From the NCBI RefSeq assembly GCF_900128485.1, contig NZ_LT635858.1:94059-158058 (forward strand): a stretch of 64,000 nt of DNA, in the 5' to 3' direction. A program made the translations under genes and the position numbers. The DNA is from Duodenibacillus massiliensis (GTDB lineage Bacteria > Pseudomonadota > Gammaproteobacteria > Burkholderiales > Burkholderiaceae_F). This document shows positions 55,746-64,000 of the stretch, piece after piece (position 1 is the first letter of the stretch; the number at the start of each line of letters is the position of its first letter). The notes below the pieces were generated by a model. It made no database searches. It saw nothing but the letters and a program-made list of their open reading frames with translations, and had not been told where the DNA came from.

Positions 55746-56389
55746 CGCAAGCCTCCCGGTAAATCGTCCTTCTCACGGATAATGCCGAGCGCCGTAAGCA
55801 GCCGGTAGGCTTCCAGGGGACTTTTCACACCCAGTTTGGCAAAGGCGTTGGCGCGGTGCATTTTGACCGTGGGCTCACTGATCCCCAAGGCCTGCGCAAT
55901 AGCCTTATTGGCCGTATCAAAGGCCGCAAGTTCAATCACCTCGCGCTCTCTGGGGGTGAGCTCATCGTAAACCGCCCGGCGTTTGTTGAGTTCGTCGCGG
56001 GCGCGCTGTGCCTCGCAGGACGCTGCAACGGCTTTTTTGACGGCCGCGATAAGGACCTCGGGCTTAACGGGCTTTTCCAGAAAGTCGCTTGCTCCGTTAC
56101 GCATTGTGTGCACGGCCATACTGACGTCGCCGTGCCCGGTGAGAAAAATCATCGGCAGCGAAAAACGCCGCGTCTGCAGCACTTTCTGCAGATCAAGCCC
56201 CGTGAGTCCGGGCATGCGCACGTCGGCAATGAGGCACCCCGGGCGCGTCATCAGGTCGTGTTCCAGAAACGCTTCGGCGCTTGCGTAAGACACCGTCTCA
56301 AAGCCGCAGGTCTGCAGCAGCAGTTTCTGCGACATCAGAAAGATTTCATCGTCGTCCACGAGCCGCACCAGGGGCGTTAAATCCGTCAT
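55742..56389 (-). CDS. FixJ-family response regulator (TtrR-like)
   Basis: The 215-residue protein has a receiver domain (LVRLVDDDEIFLMSQKLLLQ; phosphoacceptor Asp in CLIADVRMPGLTGLD; Thr and Lys in FLTGHGD and DFLEKPVKP) and a LuxR-type HTH (LTPREREVIELAAFDTANKAIAQALGISEPTVKMHRA). This is the FixJ/TtrR layout. It overlaps both the kinase gene upstream and the flavoprotein gene downstream by four bases, so the three are made together. The likely targets are promoters of the flavoprotein genes. Confidence 0.93.
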   Translation of the reverse strand: MTDLTPLVRLVDDDEIFLMSQKLLLQTCGFETVSYASAEAFLEHDLMTRPGCLIADVRMPGLTGLDLQKVLQTRRFSLPMIFLTGHGDVSMAVHTMRNGASDFLEKPVKPEVLIAAVKKAVAASCEAQRARDELNKRRAVYDELTPREREVIELAAFDTANKAIAQALGISEPTVKMHRANAFAKLGVKSPLEAYRLLTALGIIREKDDLPGGLR

Positions 56390-58203
56390 TTGTCTTCTCC
56401 GTTTTTCATTTCCTGATGTTTCTCCGGCGCCGCGTCCGTCACAAACCGTACCGTGAGCCCCCCGGAAGGCCGCCGCTCAAAGGTGAGCGTCGCCCCGTGA
56501 CTGTCGGCAATGCCCCGGACAATTGAGAGACCGAGCCCCAGGCCTTCGGGCTTCACGCTTTGCATGAGCGACTGCAGCCGGCTGAATTTTTCGTCCGTCA
56601 GATACGGGCCGTTATCCGTCACTTCAAGCCGCCAGTTGCCTTCATCATCGGCGGCAAGCGTCACGGCAACGGCAGGCCGTACGGTTCCCTCAAGCGCCTC
56701 GGCGGCATTTTTAAGGAGATTAAAAACGAGGAGCTCAAGTTCCAGGGCATCCCCGATCACGGGCGCATGCTCCGGCACCGATACCGTCACGGGAACAGGG
56801 CTTCTGAGCGAACTCTTCATGCTGCGTACGGCGCGCCTCACCGATTCAGCAAGGTCGCACTCCGTATGCGCGCGTTTCTGGGACTTGGCGTAGCTGCGGA
56901 CGCGGTTAACGATGCCGGCGATCCGTTCGGCCTCGGTTTGAATCCCCTCCAGGGCCGTATGCACGGTTTTTTCCTCTTTGACGTCTGCGGGCAGCACAAA
57001 GCCCAGAATTGCCCTGAAGTTACAGATTGCCCCCACCGGAGTCTTCACCTCGTGGGCAATCATCGCCGACATCTGGCTCACGATATTGAGCCGCTCGAGG
57101 CTCCCCAGCCGTTCGCGGTCAAGCCTTGCCTCCTCTTCCACAATATCGCGGCGCTTTAAGGCTTCCGACAACTGCGCCGTTCTGCGGCGCACCAGTACCT
57201 GAAGCCGTATTTCATAAGCAATGAGGATCACGAGCACAAGAAGCGCCGCGTGCACGATGCCGCTGTAGCGGTTGTAAAGGCCTTTTAAGGAGTAGTCGCG
57301 CAGATAACTGTAGGGGCCGATTTTAAGGGCCTGGTAAAGTGCGTCGACTGAACCGTGCGGCACAAAACTCAGCCACTCAAAGGTCTGCGCAGCAGGCGCC
57401 GTAAGAAGCGCCACGGCAACGCCTCTTACTGACTTCTCACTTGTCCACTCAAAGCCCCAGAGGCTTACGTCCGGAAAAAGGGCCGTTGATCGCCGGCACG
57501 CAAGCGCCCCGTCGGTTTTTTCGCCGACGACTTTGAGCGCATCGGTAAGAACAGCGCCGCTTTGGTGCAGTCTCTCAAGCGCACAGGCCGGAAAGACGGC
57601 CGCGTCGACCGCACCGTTAAGAAGCGCCGACACCACGTTGGGGTAAACGGCATTTAAAAAGAGCGTTTTGGCAAAAAATGTCGCGGGGTCAAATCCTGCG
57701 CGCCGCACTTCATCTTCAGCCGCAAGCCACCCCGGCAGCGACGTCGGCAGCGTTGCCGCAACAGTTTTTCCCTTTAAGTCCGCCAGCGTTTTAATGTCGT
57801 CCCGGTCGGCCCGGACAACAAAAAGAGCACCCGCCGAGCGCGCGGCGTCAGCTGCAAGCGTTGTCTTTCGCGTTGCCACACGAAAAGGCGCGGTTTTATT
57901 CTGTTCCCGGAAGCGCTGATCGAGGTCAGCCGCGGCAAGCACAAAGTCAGGCCTCAGTTTTTCAATGCCGGTGACGATGTCGGCGCCCTGAATCGGCACG
58001 ACGTTCACCAACCAGTCCTGCGGCAGCTGCCGGGCTAAAAGCGCCTTCATGCCTTCATGAGCTTCGGCGTCAAGCAGGGTGTCCGACACCGCCACCGTCA
58101 CAACTTCCGAAGCGGATGCTTCTGCCGCCTGCAGCCCCGGCAACAAACTGCAAAACAGGGCTGCTGCAGCCAAAAATCCTGAAATGAGCTTTCGCCCCGG
58201 CAT
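56386..58203 (-). CDS. Sensor histidine kinase with periplasmic PhnD-like domain (TtrS-like)
   Basis: The 605-residue kinase has a signal peptide (1-27), a periplasmic domain of the PhnD/phosphonate-binding fold (about 35-290; contains LADLKGKTVAATLPTS and ALLNGAVDAAVFPACALERL) and one membrane helix near 315-335 (VHAALLVLVILIAYEIRL). A coiled coil, a HisKA domain (MIAHEVKTPVGAICNFRAIL, His near 384) and an HATPase domain (LLVFNLLKNAAEALEG, VTDNGPYL, GLGLGLSIVRG) follow. TtrS, the tetrathionate sensor, has this layout. The ligand here is probably the electron acceptor of the linked flavoprotein. The ATG at 58203 gives a clean signal peptide. Confidence 0.92.
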   Translation of the reverse strand: MPGRKLISGFLAAAALFCSLLPGLQAAEASASEVVTVAVSDTLLDAEAHEGMKALLARQLPQDWLVNVVPIQGADIVTGIEKLRPDFVLAAADLDQRFREQNKTAPFRVATRKTTLAADAARSAGALFVVRADRDDIKTLADLKGKTVAATLPTSLPGWLAAEDEVRRAGFDPATFFAKTLFLNAVYPNVVSALLNGAVDAAVFPACALERLHQSGAVLTDALKVVGEKTDGALACRRSTALFPDVSLWGFEWTSEKSVRGVAVALLTAPAAQTFEWLSFVPHGSVDALYQALKIGPYSYLRDYSLKGLYNRYSGIVHAALLVLVILIAYEIRLQVLVRRRTAQLSEALKRRDIVEEEARLDRERLGSLERLNIVSQMSAMIAHEVKTPVGAICNFRAILGFVLPADVKEEKTVHTALEGIQTEAERIAGIVNRVRSYAKSQKRAHTECDLAESVRRAVRSMKSSLRSPVPVTVSVPEHAPVIGDALELELLVFNLLKNAAEALEGTVRPAVAVTLAADDEGNWRLEVTDNGPYLTDEKFSRLQSLMQSVKPEGLGLGLSIVRGIADSHGATLTFERRPSGGLTVRFVTDAAPEKHQEMKNGEDK

Positions 58204-58393
58204 AACGCTTACCTTCAAACTCCACGACTCCGAGTCTACCTGCAAAAATGCGCCTTCTTGTTGCCCTCTGCCACAATTTCACGCCTTCGGACAACAATCC
58301 CTCTCTTTATAATCGTCCCCTCAATTGTCTTTTCATCCTGAGTGTGCAAGCCGGTCAACCGGAGTGGTGCCGCTTCGCCGGGGAATCTGTCGC

Positions 58394-60790
58394 GTGAAAT
58401 CCTCCAAATCCAAATTCGGCCTTTCTTTTTGGGGTAAAGCCGCTGCCTGGGCCGCGGGCCTTGCCGTCTGCGGCGCCGTCTGTGCGGTCGCAGGCTTTCT
58501 GATCATCTTTTCGATCGTTTATTCACAGCTGCCCCCGATTGATTCGCTCACGGATTACCGTCCGAAGGTGCCGCTGCGCGTTTACAGCGCCGAAGGCACG
58601 TTAATCGGCGAATTCGGCGAAGAACGCCGCGACTTCGTGCACTTAAAGGATATTCCGCTCTTTGTGCGGCATGCGGTACTCGCCGCTGAAGACAACGGCT
58701 TTTACGAGCATTCCGGCATTGAATTTTCAGGTATCGCCCGCGCAGCCATCTCCAACGTCATCTCCGGCCGCAAGGGTCAGGGCGGCTCCACCATCACCAT
58801 GCAGGTGGCCCGCAACTTCTTTCTGTCTTCGGAAAGAACGTACACCCGTAAGCTCTACGAAGTGGCAATGGCCTATAAGATCGAGAAAAACCTGACGAAG
58901 GATCAGATTTTTGAGGTCTATCTCAATCAGATCTATCTCGGACAGCGCGCCTACGGTTTTTCCGCTGCCGCCCAGATTTATTTCGGCAAGAAGCTCTCGG
59001 AACTCACGATCGGTGAAGCTGCTGCGATCGCAGGGCTTCCCGTGGCACCTTCGGCCTATAACCCGATTGTCAATCCCAAACGCGCGGTGATGCGTAAAAA
59101 CTACGTGCTCACCCGCATGTACGACCTGGGCTACATCAGTGAAGACGAGTACAACGCGCAGAAAGCCGCACCGCTTGTCACCTACAACAAAAAAGCCGAT
59201 GAAGACAAGGCTGCCATCGACTCCATTCACGCCGATTACGCAGCCGAACTCGCGCGCATGCTGGTCTACGACACCTTTAAGGAAGACACCTACACGCTCG
59301 GGCTCAATGTCTACACAACCATCCGTGATGCCGACCAGACTGCAGCCTGGAAAACCGTTACGGACCACCTGATTGCCTACGACCGCAAGTACGGCTACAG
59401 GGGCCCGGTGGGACACATCGATATTTCCGATCCGGCCACGCGGGAAAAGAACATTGAAAGGGCGCTTTCGCGGCTGGCCTCCGTACCGGAGCTGCCGCCC
59501 GCGGTTATCACCGATATCCGTGCGCTCATCGTGAAAAACACCGCCAAACCCGGGAGAGGCCAAAAAGCTGCTCCCACGACCACGGCGCACGTGATGACCG
59601 CCGTCCTTGAAAACGGGACAACGGTAGAGCTCGAGCCCGATGAGAGATTCGCAGCCAAGTACTTTACGGCGGCAGCAAAAGATAAAGAGCTCAAACCGGG
59701 CAGCGTCATCCGCATCATGAAAACGGACAAGGGCCGCTGGACTCTGGCGCAGGTACCTGAAGTGCAGGCAGGCTTTATCAGCTCGGAATTTAATACCGGT
59801 GCCGTGCGTGCTTTGGTAGGCGGCTTTGACTTTAACCTCAATAAGTTCAACCACGTCACGCAGGCGCTGCGTCAGCCGGGCTCATCCTTTAAGCCCTTCA
59901 TTTACTCGGCTGCGCTCGATAAAGGCTTTAACCCGGCAACCGTCATCAACGACGCCCCGATCTTTATTGATCCGCGCTTAACGGGCGGAGAGCTGTGGGA
60001 ACCCCGCAACTACGACAACCGCTTTGACGGTCCGATGACGCTTGCCACAGGGCTTAAAAAATCCAAGAACCTTGTCTCAATCCGCGTGATGCAGGCCATC
60101 GGCGCGCGCTATGCGCAGCAGTATGTGGGTAAGTTCGGCTTTCCGCCGGAGCGCACCCCCGCGCAGCTCACCACGGCTCTGGGCGCCGGTTCCACCACGC
60201 CCTGGGAAATGGCAGGCGCCTATTCGGTCTTTGCCAACGGCGGCTACCGCGTCAAGCCTTACCTCATTGACCGCGTCACCGACAACGAGGGCAAGGTTCT
60301 CATGAAAGTGCACAACCCGCAGGCAGGCGACGAAACGATCCGCGCCATTGATGAGCGCAACGCCTTCATCATGCACACCCTTTTAAACGGCGTGATCCGC
60401 GGCGGCACCGGTGCGCGCGCCTATCGTGAGTTAAAACGCGTGGATATGGGCGGCAAGACCGGTACGACGAACAATTCTTATGACGCCTGGTTTGCCGGAT
60501 ACGCCGGCCCCCTGGTGGCCGTGGGCTGGATGGGGTACGACCAGATGCGTCCGCTCGGAAACCGCGAAACAGGGGGCGGCCTGATGCTGCCGATTTGGGT
60601 TGACTACATGAGAACGGCACTTAAAAACGAACCGCTTTACCGGCGTCAGCAGCCTTCCAGCGTCGTTCTCATCAACGGCAACTACTACTATGCCGACAGT
60701 GTGGACGCCTCGGTGCGGGATGTGCCGCTTTCCGGCAAGATTGAAGAGCGCAACAGAGCCCGCGATATTCTCAGGGATCAGATTTTCTGA
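58394..60790 (+). CDS. mrcA: Penicillin-binding protein 1A
   Basis: The 798-residue bifunctional peptidoglycan synthase has an N-terminal membrane anchor (WAAGLAVCGAVCAVAGFLII), a GT51 glycosyltransferase domain (EDNGFYEHSGIEFSGIARA, GQGGSTITMQVARNFF) and a transpeptidase domain. The transpeptidase Ser is in PGSSFKPFIYSAAL, the second motif SKN in KKSKNLVSI and the third KTGTT in GGKTGTTNNS. An insert near residues 340-430 corresponds to the OB-like domain. The GTG at 58394 is preferred; the frame continues upstream to 58325 without a good start. mrcA-cyaY-lptM-lysA is conserved in Burkholderiales. Confidence 0.95.
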   Translation: MKSSKSKFGLSFWGKAAAWAAGLAVCGAVCAVAGFLIIFSIVYSQLPPIDSLTDYRPKVPLRVYSAEGTLIGEFGEERRDFVHLKDIPLFVRHAVLAAEDNGFYEHSGIEFSGIARAAISNVISGRKGQGGSTITMQVARNFFLSSERTYTRKLYEVAMAYKIEKNLTKDQIFEVYLNQIYLGQRAYGFSAAAQIYFGKKLSELTIGEAAAIAGLPVAPSAYNPIVNPKRAVMRKNYVLTRMYDLGYISEDEYNAQKAAPLVTYNKKADEDKAAIDSIHADYAAELARMLVYDTFKEDTYTLGLNVYTTIRDADQTAAWKTVTDHLIAYDRKYGYRGPVGHIDISDPATREKNIERALSRLASVPELPPAVITDIRALIVKNTAKPGRGQKAAPTTTAHVMTAVLENGTTVELEPDERFAAKYFTAAAKDKELKPGSVIRIMKTDKGRWTLAQVPEVQAGFISSEFNTGAVRALVGGFDFNLNKFNHVTQALRQPGSSFKPFIYSAALDKGFNPATVINDAPIFIDPRLTGGELWEPRNYDNRFDGPMTLATGLKKSKNLVSIRVMQAIGARYAQQYVGKFGFPPERTPAQLTTALGAGSTTPWEMAGAYSVFANGGYRVKPYLIDRVTDNEGKVLMKVHNPQAGDETIRAIDERNAFIMHTLLNGVIRGGTGARAYRELKRVDMGGKTGTTNNSYDAWFAGYAGPLVAVGWMGYDQMRPLGNRETGGGLMLPIWVDYMRTALKNEPLYRRQQPSSVVLINGNYYYADSVDASVRDVPLSGKIEERNRARDILRDQIF

Positions 60791-61120
60791 TCAGAGTCCG
60801 GCCGGAGCCTTCGCCGCCACGGATTCACCGGTGATGAAGCTGACTGCTTCTGAGAGCGCATCCCAAAAATCCCGGCCGTCACGGGTGGAAATCCAGCGGC
60901 CGTTATCATAGGAAAAGTGCAGGCCTCCCTTGCGGCTGGCAAGCCACACCTGCTGAGTCGGCGTATGAAGGTTCACAACGGCCTCTTCGCCGCTGTCGGC
61001 TTCAATCGTGAGGACGTTACCCGAGCGGTCGGTCTCCACATCGGCTCCGGCCGCATCAAGCGCTGTTTCAATACCGGCAAAAAGCGCTTCGGCACGTTCC
61101 ACAAATTCTGTTTCGGTCAT
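60791..61120 (-). CDS. cyaY: Iron-sulfur assembly protein CyaY (frataxin)
   Basis: The 109-residue frataxin homologue begins MTETEFVERAEALFAGIETA, with the acidic helix of the family, and contains VLTIEADSGEEAVVNLHTPTQQVWLASRKGGLHFSY, a typical sheet (residues about 32-67). It regulates IscS-dependent cluster assembly. Its stop abuts the stop of mrcA, with which it converges, and it diverges from lptM. Start chosen at ATG 61120; a longer frame to 61156 is not family-like. Confidence 0.95.
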   Translation of the reverse strand: MTETEFVERAEALFAGIETALDAAGADVETDRSGNVLTIEADSGEEAVVNLHTPTQQVWLASRKGGLHFSYDNGRWISTRDGRDFWDALSEAVSFITGESVAAKAPAGL

Positions 61121-61158
61121 AATATTGTTCTTTCTTGAAAAAATAACGGAGCACATTC

Positions 61159-61290
61159 ATGCTGCGGACAATCGTCGCCATTGTATGCCTTGCGACTTTG
61201 ACGGCCTGCGGCCTTAAAGGCCCGCTTTATCTTCCTGACAGTCAGGCCGGCACTCAGGCCCAGACACAGACTGCACCTGACGCCCGATAA
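61159..61290 (+). CDS. lptM: LPS translocon maturation lipoprotein LptM (YifL)
   Basis: A 43-residue lipoprotein begins MLRTIVAIVCLATLTACGLK with the lipobox LTAC (Cys17) and the diagnostic CGLKGPLYLP block; the rest is a Gln/Ala/Thr-rich tail. LptM assists disulfide formation in LptD. The position between divergent cyaY and lysA is the classical one. It was found directly in the sequence because it is short. Confidence 0.93.
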   Translation: MLRTIVAIVCLATLTACGLKGPLYLPDSQAGTQAQTQTAPDAR

Positions 61291-61319
61291 CCACACTTTT
61301 TGCCTGAGCGACACTCACC

Positions 61320-62597
61320 ATGACCGACGTTGCACACCTGCCCGGTTTCTCGCGCCGCAACGGCACGCTTTACTGCGAAGCGCTTGCCGTCAGAAGTCTT
61401 GCCGAACATTTCGGCACACCCCTGTACCTCTATTCCCGCCAGGGCTTAGAAACCGCCGCCGCTGACTGGCTTAACGGCATCAAAGGGACGCACCACCGCG
61501 TCTTTTTTGCCGTCAAGTCCTGCTCCACGCTCGCCGTTCTTCGTCTTTTTGACCGCCTGGGTCTCGGCTTTGACATTGTGAGCGGCGGAGAACTCGCCCG
61601 GTGTCTCGCTGCAGGCGTTGCTGCCGAAAAAATCGTTTATTCCGGTGTCGGCAAAACGCGGCAGGAAATCCGTGCGGCTCTGACCGCCGGCATCGGGTGC
61701 TTTAATCTCGAAAACCCGCAGGAACTCGACCGCGTGCAGCAGGAGGCCGAAGCGCTCGGGGTCACCGCCAATATCTCCTTCCGTGTCAATCCTGATGTGG
61801 ACGCCAAAACCCACCCCTATATCTCGACCGGATTAAAGGACAACAAGTTCGGCGTGTCCTACAAGGAAGCGCTTGCTCTCTACCGCCGCGCCCAGAGCCT
61901 GCCCAATATCCGCATTTCCGGCATTGACTGCCATGTGGGCAGTCAGATCACGCAGATTGAGCCCTTTATTGAAGCCTGCCACTGCATGCTCGACATTGTC
62001 GCAGCGCTTAAAAGTAACGGCATTACGCTGGACCATATTGATTTCGGCGGGGGCCTTGGTGTTCAGTACAACCAGGAGACGCCGCCCACAGCGTGCGGGG
62101 TGATCAGCCGCATGGCAGAGATCTGCCGGGAAAAGGGTTTCGGAGATCTGAGCCTTTGGTTTGAGCCCGGCCGCTCGCTTTCGGCACGCGCCGGGATGCT
62201 CGCCATGACCGTGGAGTACCTCAAACCCACCGAAGAAAAAAACTTCTGCATTGTCGACGCCGGCATGAACGACATGCTGCGGCCCGCGCTCTACCAGGCC
62301 GATATGGCCGTGATTGCCGCAGAAGACCGAAGTGACACGAAAGCGGAGACCTACGATGTCGTGGGCCCCATCTGCGAATCCAGTGACTGGCTGAGCAAAA
62401 ACAGACGTCTAGCCGTGAAAGAAGGCGACACGCTGGTCATGACCTGTGCCGGCGCCTATGGCATGACAATGGGCAGTAACTACAACACCCGCCCGAGAGC
62501 CGCCGAGGTGCTCGTTGACGGCGGCAAAGTCTCCCTTATCCGAGAACGGGAAACCGTCGGAGAGCTTTTTAAAGCCGAAACGATTCCTGCTTTCTGA
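61320..62597 (+). CDS. lysA: Diaminopimelate decarboxylase
   Basis: The 425-residue PLP enzyme carries out the last step of lysine synthesis. The PLP Lys is in [16 protein letters not shown]; other blocks are [66 protein letters not shown] and the substrate Cys in [10 protein letters not shown]. Length fits the family (about 420). It follows lptM by 29 bases. Confidence 0.96.
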   Translation: MTDVAHLPGFSRRNGTLYCEALAVRSLAEHFGTPLYLYSRQGLETAAADWLNGIKGTHHRVFFAVKSCSTLAVLRLFDRLGLGFDIVSGGELARCLAAGVAAEKIVYSGVGKTRQEIRAALTAGIGCFNLENPQELDRVQQEAEALGVTANISFRVNPDVDAKTHPYISTGLKDNKFGVSYKEALALYRRAQSLPNIRISGIDCHVGSQITQIEPFIEACHCMLDIVAALKSNGITLDHIDFGGGLGVQYNQETPPTACGVISRMAEICREKGFGDLSLWFEPGRSLSARAGMLAMTVEYLKPTEEKNFCIVDAGMNDMLRPALYQADMAVIAAEDRSDTKAETYDVVGPICESSDWLSKNRRLAVKEGDTLVMTCAGAYGMTMGSNYNTRPRAAEVLVDGGKVSLIRERETVGELFKAETIPAF

Positions 62598-62620
62598 CGG
62601 GCACTCTGCTAAACTCAATC

Positions 62621-62660
62621 AACGCCGGAATGACGCTTTTTGCGCTTCCCGGCGTTTTTT
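62621..62660 (+). terminator. Intrinsic terminator of lysA
   Basis: AACGCCGG (62621-62628) pairs with CCGGCGTT (62649-62656), followed by TTTT. Confidence 0.8.
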
Positions 62661-62697
62661 GTGCGCACCTGCTGCGCGTGATACACCGGAGTCTGCC

Positions 62698-63738
62698 ATG
62701 CATATCGACAATGAACTCAAACTCGACTTCAAGGATGTCCTGATCCGCCCGAAGCGCTCAACACTCACGAGCCGCAGCCAGGTCGACATCACGCGTGAAA
62801 TCAAATTTCATCATACGAGGGAAGTTTTTCATGCCGTCCCGGTGATTGCCGCCAACATGGATACGACGGGCACCTTTGAAATGGCCCGGGTGCTTGGCTC
62901 ACACGGCATGATGACGGCGCTGCACAAGCACTATGCGCCCGAAGAGTACATTGAATTTTTCCGCAGCCTCAAAAACAAATCCGATGCTTTTTATTCGATG
63001 GGCATCGGAGACGCGGATTACCGGAAGTTTGAAACGGTCATGAAAGCTGTTCCCGGCGAAATCCGCTACGTCTGCATTGATGTTGCCAACGGCTACACCG
63101 AAGCGTTCGTGTCCTTCGTTAAAAAGGTCCGCGACACATATCCCGACCTTGTCATCATGGCCGGTAACGTCGTCACCGGGGACATGACTGAAGAGCTGGT
63201 TCTCGCCGGTGCCGATATCGTCAAGGTCGGGATCGGCCCCGGGTCCGTGTGCACCACCCGAAAAATGACGGGGGTCGGTTACCCGCAGCTTTCCGCCGTG
63301 ATTGAATGCGCCGACGCAGCGCACGGCCTCGGCGGCCGCATCTGCTCCGACGGCGGCTGCACGCAACCCGGTGACGTCGCCAAAGCCTTCGGCGGCGGCG
63401 CTGACTTTGTGATGCTCGGCGGCATGTTTGCCGGTCACAATGAATCGGGCGGTGAGGTCCGTGAAATCAACGGCAAGCGCATGCGCGGCTTTTACGGCAT
63501 GAGCTCCAAAACCGCCATGGACAAATATTCGGGCGGCGTAGCGAAGTACCGGGCGGCCGAAGGTAAGCTCGTCTGGATTGAAGACCGGGGCCCGGTGGAA
63601 CAGACCTGCCAGGACATTCTCGGGGGAGTACGTTCAGCCTGCACCTACGTAGGGGCAAAGCGCCTGAAGGAACTCACGATGCGCACGACCTTTGTGCGTG
63701 TTTCCCAGCAGTTAAACGAGATCTTCGGCAAGTCCTGA
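62698..63738 (+). CDS. guaC: GMP reductase
   Basis: The 346-residue enzyme converts GMP to IMP with NADPH. It begins [20 protein letters not shown] and carries [36 protein letters not shown], the catalytic Cys in [17 protein letters not shown] and [19 protein letters not shown]. The absence of CBS domains and the length (E. coli GuaC has 347) separate it from IMP dehydrogenase. The ATG at 62698 is chosen; the frame runs back into lysA. Confidence 0.96.
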   Translation: MHIDNELKLDFKDVLIRPKRSTLTSRSQVDITREIKFHHTREVFHAVPVIAANMDTTGTFEMARVLGSHGMMTALHKHYAPEEYIEFFRSLKNKSDAFYSMGIGDADYRKFETVMKAVPGEIRYVCIDVANGYTEAFVSFVKKVRDTYPDLVIMAGNVVTGDMTEELVLAGADIVKVGIGPGSVCTTRKMTGVGYPQLSAVIECADAAHGLGGRICSDGGCTQPGDVAKAFGGGADFVMLGGMFAGHNESGGEVREINGKRMRGFYGMSSKTAMDKYSGGVAKYRAAEGKLVWIEDRGPVEQTCQDILGGVRSACTYVGAKRLKELTMRTTFVRVSQQLNEIFGKS

Positions 63739-63741
63739 GCC

Positions 63742-64000
63742 TCAGAGTGCGGTGAGTGACAGAAGCGCCTCTGCAAAGCTCCAGCCCTCCGTGGGGCGCT
63801 TCGTAAAGCCTGACTGCGAAAAACGCAGCCAGCGGCCCGTCACAAAACTCACGTACACCTCTGCACAGCGTGCGACATTGGTATCAGCTGCGATTTCCCG
63901 GTTGACCACCGCAAGCTTGAGCGTTTGACGGACCGACGTCTCCGCCTTGCTGATGACGTGTGTCATGTACTGCTGTACCCGGTCCTCCTCAAAGACCAAG
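63742..64000 (-). CDS. slmA: Nucleoid occlusion factor SlmA, C-terminal part
   Basis: Only the last 85 or so residues of a TetR-family protein are in the window; the gene continues past the right edge. The sequence includes LAVVNREIAADTNVARCAEV, YVSFVTGRWLRFSQSGFTKRPTEGW, which resembles the SlmA C-terminus (FVxGRWxRFxxSxFxxxPT). SlmA binds chromosomal sites and blocks FtsZ assembly over the nucleoid. The DNA-binding domain is outside, so the call rests on this segment only. Confidence 0.72.
   Translation of the reverse strand, partial: LVFEEDRVQQYMTHVISKAETSVRQTLKLAVVNREIAADTNVARCAEVYVSFVTGRWLRFSQSGFTKRPTEGWSFAEALLSLTAL

Overview
The window is a dense, GC-rich (about 60 percent by eye) chromosomal segment of a Gram-negative bacterium. 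It carries outer-membrane biogenesis genes (mlaEF, lptFG, lptM, an EnvC-type hydrolase activator, patatin-Omp85), secB, an rpoH gene after ftsE-ftsX, and the orders gpmA-envC-ctpA-moeB/thiF and mrcA-cyaY-lptM-lysA. These fit a betaproteobacterium of the order Burkholderiales. The periplasmic flavoprotein reductases with a Tat-type leader and a separate small tetraheme cytochrome c point to an anaerobic gut member such as the Sutterellaceae. That placement is an inference from gene content, not from a database search.

Layout. 1-3.7 kb (minus): mlaF-mlaE phospholipid transport, then yqgE, ruvX and plsC. 3.8-5.3 kb (plus): YbaK-type deacylase and two tandem DUF2721 membrane proteins. 5.3-7.5 kb (minus): a P4-type primase-like protein, an H1-like Lys/Ala-rich protein and a small unknown. 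7.6-10.0 kb (minus): a lipoprotein, a NarL-type regulator, a rhodanese-like membrane protein and secB. 10.1-14.7 kb (plus): gpmA, envC, ctpA, moeB/thiF. 14.7-16.9 kb (minus): patatin-Omp85 protein. 17.2-19.4 kb: a lone amino-acid ABC ATPase, a frameshifted and truncated flavoprotein pseudogene, a possible transposase scrap and a periplasmic cyclophilin-like protein. 19.5-25.0 kb (minus): lptFG, an NhaC antiporter, a ferredoxin, coaD and rsmD. 25.0-31.2 kb (plus): ftsY, ppx, ftsE, ftsX, rpoH and trmL, with a gap that looks IS-derived before rpoH. 31.3-36.9 kb (minus): rplU-rpmA, obgE-proB, glpD and a DRFGG-repeat protein. 37.1-40.2 kb: hpf, a tRNA-Ala/tRNA-Glu operon, rfaE2, galU and apaH. 40.3-49.3 kb (plus): a double-length UvrA, cca, folB, ttcA and a PEBP protein, with DUF2905 on the other strand. 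49.5-51.9 kb (plus): a complete amino-acid ABC importer. 52.0-58.2 kb: a respiratory block. 58.4-64.0 kb: mrcA, cyaY, lptM, lysA, guaC and the 3' end of slmA.

The most interesting accessory part is 52.0-58.2 kb. A tetraheme cytochrome c diverges from a Tat-exported flavoprotein across a nested dyad. Next to them, an operon on the minus strand encodes a sensor kinase with a periplasmic PhnD-like domain (TtrS-like), a FixJ-type regulator and a second exported flavoprotein, with 4-base overlaps at both junctions. Together they look like a sensed and regulated periplasmic respiratory module for an unidentified organic electron acceptor. The decayed flavoprotein at 18.2 kb suggests that this family expands and is lost repeatedly in the genome.

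No CRISPR array, rRNA, complete insertion sequence or prophage was seen. Gene starts were moved inward from the longest open frame wherever a ribosome binding site, an operon junction or family length argued for it.
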